DNA of 64,000 bases from Lysobacteraceae bacterium. Lineage in GTDB: Bacteria; Pseudomonadota; Gammaproteobacteria; Xanthomonadales; Xanthomonadaceae. This document shows positions 61,385 through 64,000 of this stretch, piece after piece (position 1 is the first letter of the stretch; each line of letters begins with the position of its first letter). The translations under genes and the position numbers were made by a program. The notes beneath the pieces are model-generated. The model searched no databases. It worked only from the letters and a program-made list of their open reading frames with translations, and was not told where the DNA came from. The stretch lies in contig JAUXUI010000100.1 of the NCBI GenBank assembly GCA_030681035.1, forward strand, positions 19,983 through 83,982, written 5' to 3'.

Positions 61385-61420
61385 GCAAGGCTCGGGTTGG
61401 GAAGAAAGGACACAGCACAA

Positions 61421-61954
61421 TTGCCGCATTATCCGGATCACAATCCGACAACACCAGCCTATGCCCGCAACGTTGTTTTGCTGGGCGTTATCGCGTTGCT
61501 TGCCGCCTGTGCCAGCACACCCCGAATCGAGCAAGCTCAACGCGCGTCACCAACACCAGCCATCAGTGCAGCAACGCAACGCGCCAACGAGGTCACCCTG
61601 AGGGCACTTGGCCTGGTCGGCACGCCTTATGTTTACGGCGGCAATACCCCGCAGGGTGGCTTTGATTGCAGCGGTCTGGTCACCTTCGTCTACGCCGAGG
61701 CGGCTGCGCTGAACCTGCCGCGAACCACTGCACAAATGGCGGTGATGCCTGCCGACAAAGTCGCGCGCAAGGCCCTGCGCACCGGCGACCTGGTTTTTTT
61801 CAGCGAACGCGACGTACCTACCCATGTTGGCATCTATGTTGGCAACGGCCGTTTTGTCCATGCGCCGAACGAAGGCGGAACCGTCCGTCTGGACGAGTTG
61901 AGCAATCCCTACTGGAATCGCAACTACCGCTTTTCGCGCAGGGTGATCGATTGA
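61421..61954 (+). CDS. NlpC/P60-family lipoprotein endopeptidase
   Basis: 177 residues from TTG (GAAAGGA about ten bases upstream). The signal ends ARNVVLLGVIALLAACASTP with lipobox LAAC. NlpC/P60 catalytic triad: GTPYVYGGNTPQGGFDCSGL with the Cys, PTHVGIYVGNGRFVHAPNE with the His, and a final His/Asn. It cleaves the stem peptide of peptidoglycan. Start is uncertain; an ATG at 61349 would add 24 residues before the signal peptide. It is divergent from the FKBP gene. Confidence 0.82.
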   Translation: MPHYPDHNPTTPAYARNVVLLGVIALLAACASTPRIEQAQRASPTPAISAATQRANEVTLRALGLVGTPYVYGGNTPQGGFDCSGLVTFVYAEAAALNLPRTTAQMAVMPADKVARKALRTGDLVFFSERDVPTHVGIYVGNGRFVHAPNEGGTVRLDELSNPYWNRNYRFSRRVID

Positions 61955-61987
61955 TTGCACGTAGCCGGATCAACCGCCGGCAGCACT

Positions 61988-62515
61988 TCACCGCAAGCGT
62001 TGCAAATCCACCAGTACTTGTGTACGCGCATCGCGTATCGCTGCGGCCACCGCACCTTCGGCCGCAGCGTCGCCATTGTCAAACGCAGCCGCATTCTCGG
62101 ACCAAACAGTAAACAGGCTGTCGGCTCGGCCAGCGGTATCCGCCGACACCAGAGTGGCGATGTCGCGGATCAGGGTCACCCGACCCCAAATGGCGATTCG
62201 GTTGGCTTCACTGTGCTCCGCACCAAAAAAACGGGTGTCGGCCAACTGCTGCACTTCGCCCAGGGCGTCCAGGGCGATGAATGCCGATTGCCGCACATTG
62301 CGATGGTGTTCGGTTGTTTCGTTGCGCCAGGTGTTGTAGCCAAGGCCAAACAAGGCGATTAGCAAGCTGACCAACGCCAGCGAGTTTTGCCGGACCAGCT
62401 CGCGCAAGATCGGGAATCGACGACGGCCAGCACCATCACGCTGATCCCGATCCGAAGCGTTCACTGACTCTTGGGGGTTCGTTGCCATGGCGCGCACGCA
62501 AGTTGAGACTGACAT
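61988..62515 (-). CDS. Membrane-anchored protein of unknown function
   Basis: 175 residues. A basic N-terminal tail (SDRDQRDGAGRRRFPILREL) precedes one clear membrane span, SLALVSLLIALFGLGYNTWR. The rest is a helical, Ala-rich periplasmic or cytoplasmic domain (HRNVRQSAFIALDALGEVQQ, LVSADTAGRADSLFTVWSEN). No family recognised. An ATG nine codons in (62488) is an alternative start. It follows the NlpC gene convergently. Confidence 0.6.
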   Translation of the reverse strand: MSVSTCVRAMATNPQESVNASDRDQRDGAGRRRFPILRELVRQNSLALVSLLIALFGLGYNTWRNETTEHHRNVRQSAFIALDALGEVQQLADTRFFGAEHSEANRIAIWGRVTLIRDIATLVSADTAGRADSLFTVWSENAAAFDNGDAAAEGAVAAAIRDARTQVLVDLQRLR

Positions 62516-62606
62516 GCATTGTGCCGTATTGCGGATTTGATTGGCATCATCATGTCTTTATCTGCAAGCCAGTGCACAATGAACATTTCGTCCATGAGGG
62601 TATGCC

Positions 62607-63530
62607 ATGAACACCCCAATCAAGGCCAACAATCTCAAGGTAATTCTTGCCGCTACCGACTTTTCTGCAGCGGCTGACAACGCGTTGCAGCGCGCCGTAC
62701 AGCTCGCCAAGGCACACAACGCGCGGCTGGAGTTGGTACACACCTTTGATTCTGCGCCGGTGATGCCGGCGTGGGGCGACCCCGGCGGCGGCGCCTGGAT
62801 CGGCGAAAAAATGTTCATGGATGGCGTGCGCGATCAGCTTGAGCGCGTCCGCAACCAGTTGGCCAATGAACACCACATCGAAATCAATGCCAATCTGGAG
62901 GTTGGCCCAGCCCACCGCCAGATTGCCCAGCACGCTGCAGCAAGCGATGCTGATCTGGTCGTCATCGGCGCCTCGGGCTCCTCTGGCCTGGTGCAACGCC
63001 TGCTGGGTTCAACTGCGCAAAATGTGGTGCGCTCCAGCCATGTGCCGGTTCTGGTGGTGCGCTTGCCCGGCGACAAGGCCTACGCCAACGCCGTCGCTGC
63101 AACCGACTTCTCCGATGATGCAATGCGCGCAGCGCAAATGGCCCTGCAACTGGCCCCCGGCAGCAACCTGCATCTGGTGCATGCCTATGAGTCGATTTAC
63201 GACAATGCACTGGCGCGAGAGTCCATGGAGCACGAAGAACTTGAACGCATGCAAATCAAGGACCGCGACCACGCCGCCGAACAAATCGAAGCCATGCGTC
63301 GCCAGTTGGCCGCCGCCGATGCACAGGCAAGGCTGCACAGCACCTTGCGCGATGGCAATCCGGACCAGCAACTCGATGCCTATGTCGGCGAAGTGAATGC
63401 TGAACTGCTGGCGCTTGGCGCACACGGCAAAACGCGCTGGGAAGCGGGCTTGCTGGGATCGACCACGCAGCACGCGGTCAGCCATGCGCCCTGCGATGTG
63501 CTGGTCTGGCGGCGTCCGGCAGCCGACTGA
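62607..63530 (+). CDS. Tandem-domain universal stress protein
   Basis: 307 residues with two UspA domains. The first (KVILAATDFSAAADNALQRA, DADLVVIGASGSSGLVQRLL, GSTAQNVVRSSHVPVLVVRL) carries an ATP-binding G-2x-G-9x-G(S/T) motif. The second (NAVAATDFSDDAMRAAQMAL, LLALGAHGKTRWEAGLLGST, TQHAVSHAPCDVLVW) is also complete. Such proteins bind ATP and help survival under starvation or stress. The gene stands alone, in front of a repeat-rich end. Confidence 0.92.
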   Translation: MNTPIKANNLKVILAATDFSAAADNALQRAVQLAKAHNARLELVHTFDSAPVMPAWGDPGGGAWIGEKMFMDGVRDQLERVRNQLANEHHIEINANLEVGPAHRQIAQHAAASDADLVVIGASGSSGLVQRLLGSTAQNVVRSSHVPVLVVRLPGDKAYANAVAATDFSDDAMRAAQMALQLAPGSNLHLVHAYESIYDNALARESMEHEELERMQIKDRDHAAEQIEAMRRQLAAADAQARLHSTLRDGNPDQQLDAYVGEVNAELLALGAHGKTRWEAGLLGSTTQHAVSHAPCDVLVWRRPAAD

Positions 63531-64000
63531 GGGGTGTTGCAAGCGCTCGGGACTCGAAAAAGCGGCGCCCGGAACGCTTTGGTTCGTCATTCCAGCAACC
63601 GCAGCGTAAAGACAAAGCGAAGCTTCAAAGCTTTCACCGGCCTGCGGCCGGCGAGGCCCTCACACGGCGGGGAGGACCCAAAACGCCTTGCGCCGGGCGC
63701 ACGTGCTTGACGGCGCGTTGCCGCACTCGGCCGCGCGTCCCTGCGCTGCTCATCGGCTTTTCCGTTTCATCCCGCTGCAATCATTGTTTCCGCAGCGACC
63801 GAATCCCGAATCCGTAGGATGGGTAGAGCGCAGCGAAACCCATCATTGCCAAATGTAATCGATGGGTTTCGCTGCGCTCTACCCATCCTTCTATGAGCAA
63901 TCGATTGTCAAGTACCGCCGCTGCGGTTTTTGCTTTTGCTGTTCGCTTTGTGGTTCTCCTGGCTGCTGACTGCTGTTGCTGTTGCTGTTGATCGGTTCGG
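63531..64000. repeat. 470-base repeat region at the right edge
   Basis: No gene is supported. 63611-63780 is the compact, inverted relative of 8636-9135: shared words include AAGCTTCAAAGCTT-like sequence, CCGGCCTGCGGCCGG, AAAACGCCTTGCGCC, CGGCGCGTTG and CCGTTTCATCCC. 63816-63889 is a 29-base perfect inverted repeat with a 16-base loop. The last 60 bases are a CTG/TTG-rich simple repeat. Confidence 0.8.
63816..63889. repeat. 29-base perfect inverted repeat of the GATGGGTTTCG element
   Basis: Arms 63816-63844 and 63861-63889 read GATGGGTTTCGCTGCGCTCT followed by ACCCATCCT, and its complement. This is the uninterrupted form of the element that is split by hairpin inserts at 8445-8523 and 38977-39057. 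The word GGATGGGTAGAGCGCAGCGA is a widespread bacterial intergenic repeat. Confidence 0.9.

Overview
The window is a high-GC gammaproteobacterial chromosome segment. The best guess is Xanthomonadales (Lysobacterales) or a close relative. The reasons are tandem GGGACTC heptamers and many short palindromic elements between genes, the rsmI/lpoA/yraN neighbourhood, and a flagellar cluster with RpoN (sigma-54) and FliA (sigma-28) promoters. No rRNA, tRNA, CRISPR array, transposase or phage gene was seen.

Layout. 1-3247: a very large multi-domain glycosyltransferase cut by the window edge. 3408-6276 (-): an isolated gspG-H-I-J-K pseudopilin operon. 6285-8395: bioA and rsmE. 8396-9164: a repeat mosaic with no gene. 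9165-14562: rsmI, lpoA, yraN, a GlcD-type flavoprotein oxidase and an RsuA-family pseudouridine synthase. 15128-22915: a tightly overlapping lipid-modification operon (two desaturases, a COG2907 flavoprotein, DUF1365, a Cfa-type methyltransferase, DUF2878, DUF1295, a second methyltransferase). 22902-27366: a small secreted protein, an OmpA-family protein, a PrpD and a LacI-family regulator. 27377-44154: a flagellar/chemotaxis block, with flgBCDEFGHIJKL on the minus strand, cheV, a soluble chemoreceptor, flgA, flgM, flgN, a PilZ protein and an EAL-HDOD protein. 44259-48249: an MDR oxidoreductase, a MoxR/VWA pair and a secreted beta-propeller-like protein. 48250-49208: a possible minus-strand small RNA and a small unknown gene. 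49209-54456: an atypical class III aminotransferase, an LptA-like protein, lptF, lptG and a metallophosphoesterase. 54815-60564: a flippase facing a four-gene set (fatty acyl-AMP ligase, NAD-dependent epimerase/reductase, acyl carrier protein, serine palmitoyltransferase-like enzyme) that matches the bacterial ceramide pathway. 60896-63530: an FKBP isomerase, an NlpC/P60 lipoprotein, a membrane protein and a tandem universal stress protein. 63531-64000: more dispersed repeats.

How it works together. Two lipid programmes stand out. The 15-23 kb operon probably desaturates and then methylates or otherwise remodels membrane acyl chains; its first Cfa-like enzyme lacks two residues that bind the catalytic bicarbonate in E. 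coli Cfa. The 56-60.5 kb cluster probably makes a sphingoid base and ceramide precursor, next to the LPS exporter genes lptFG and a flippase. The flagellar block has four recognisable promoters (sigma-54 at flgB and at the chemoreceptor-flgA operon; sigma-28 at cheV and flgM), which fit a two-tier hierarchy.

The most novel signals are not protein-coding. They are a family of micro-palindromes with a constant ATGGAT core and arms that vary together, larger repeats that occur in compact form and in forms expanded by inserted hairpins, a pair of homologous GATCAAG/CTTGATC stem-loops, and a terminator-ended minus-strand RNA candidate whose predicted loops carry GGA.
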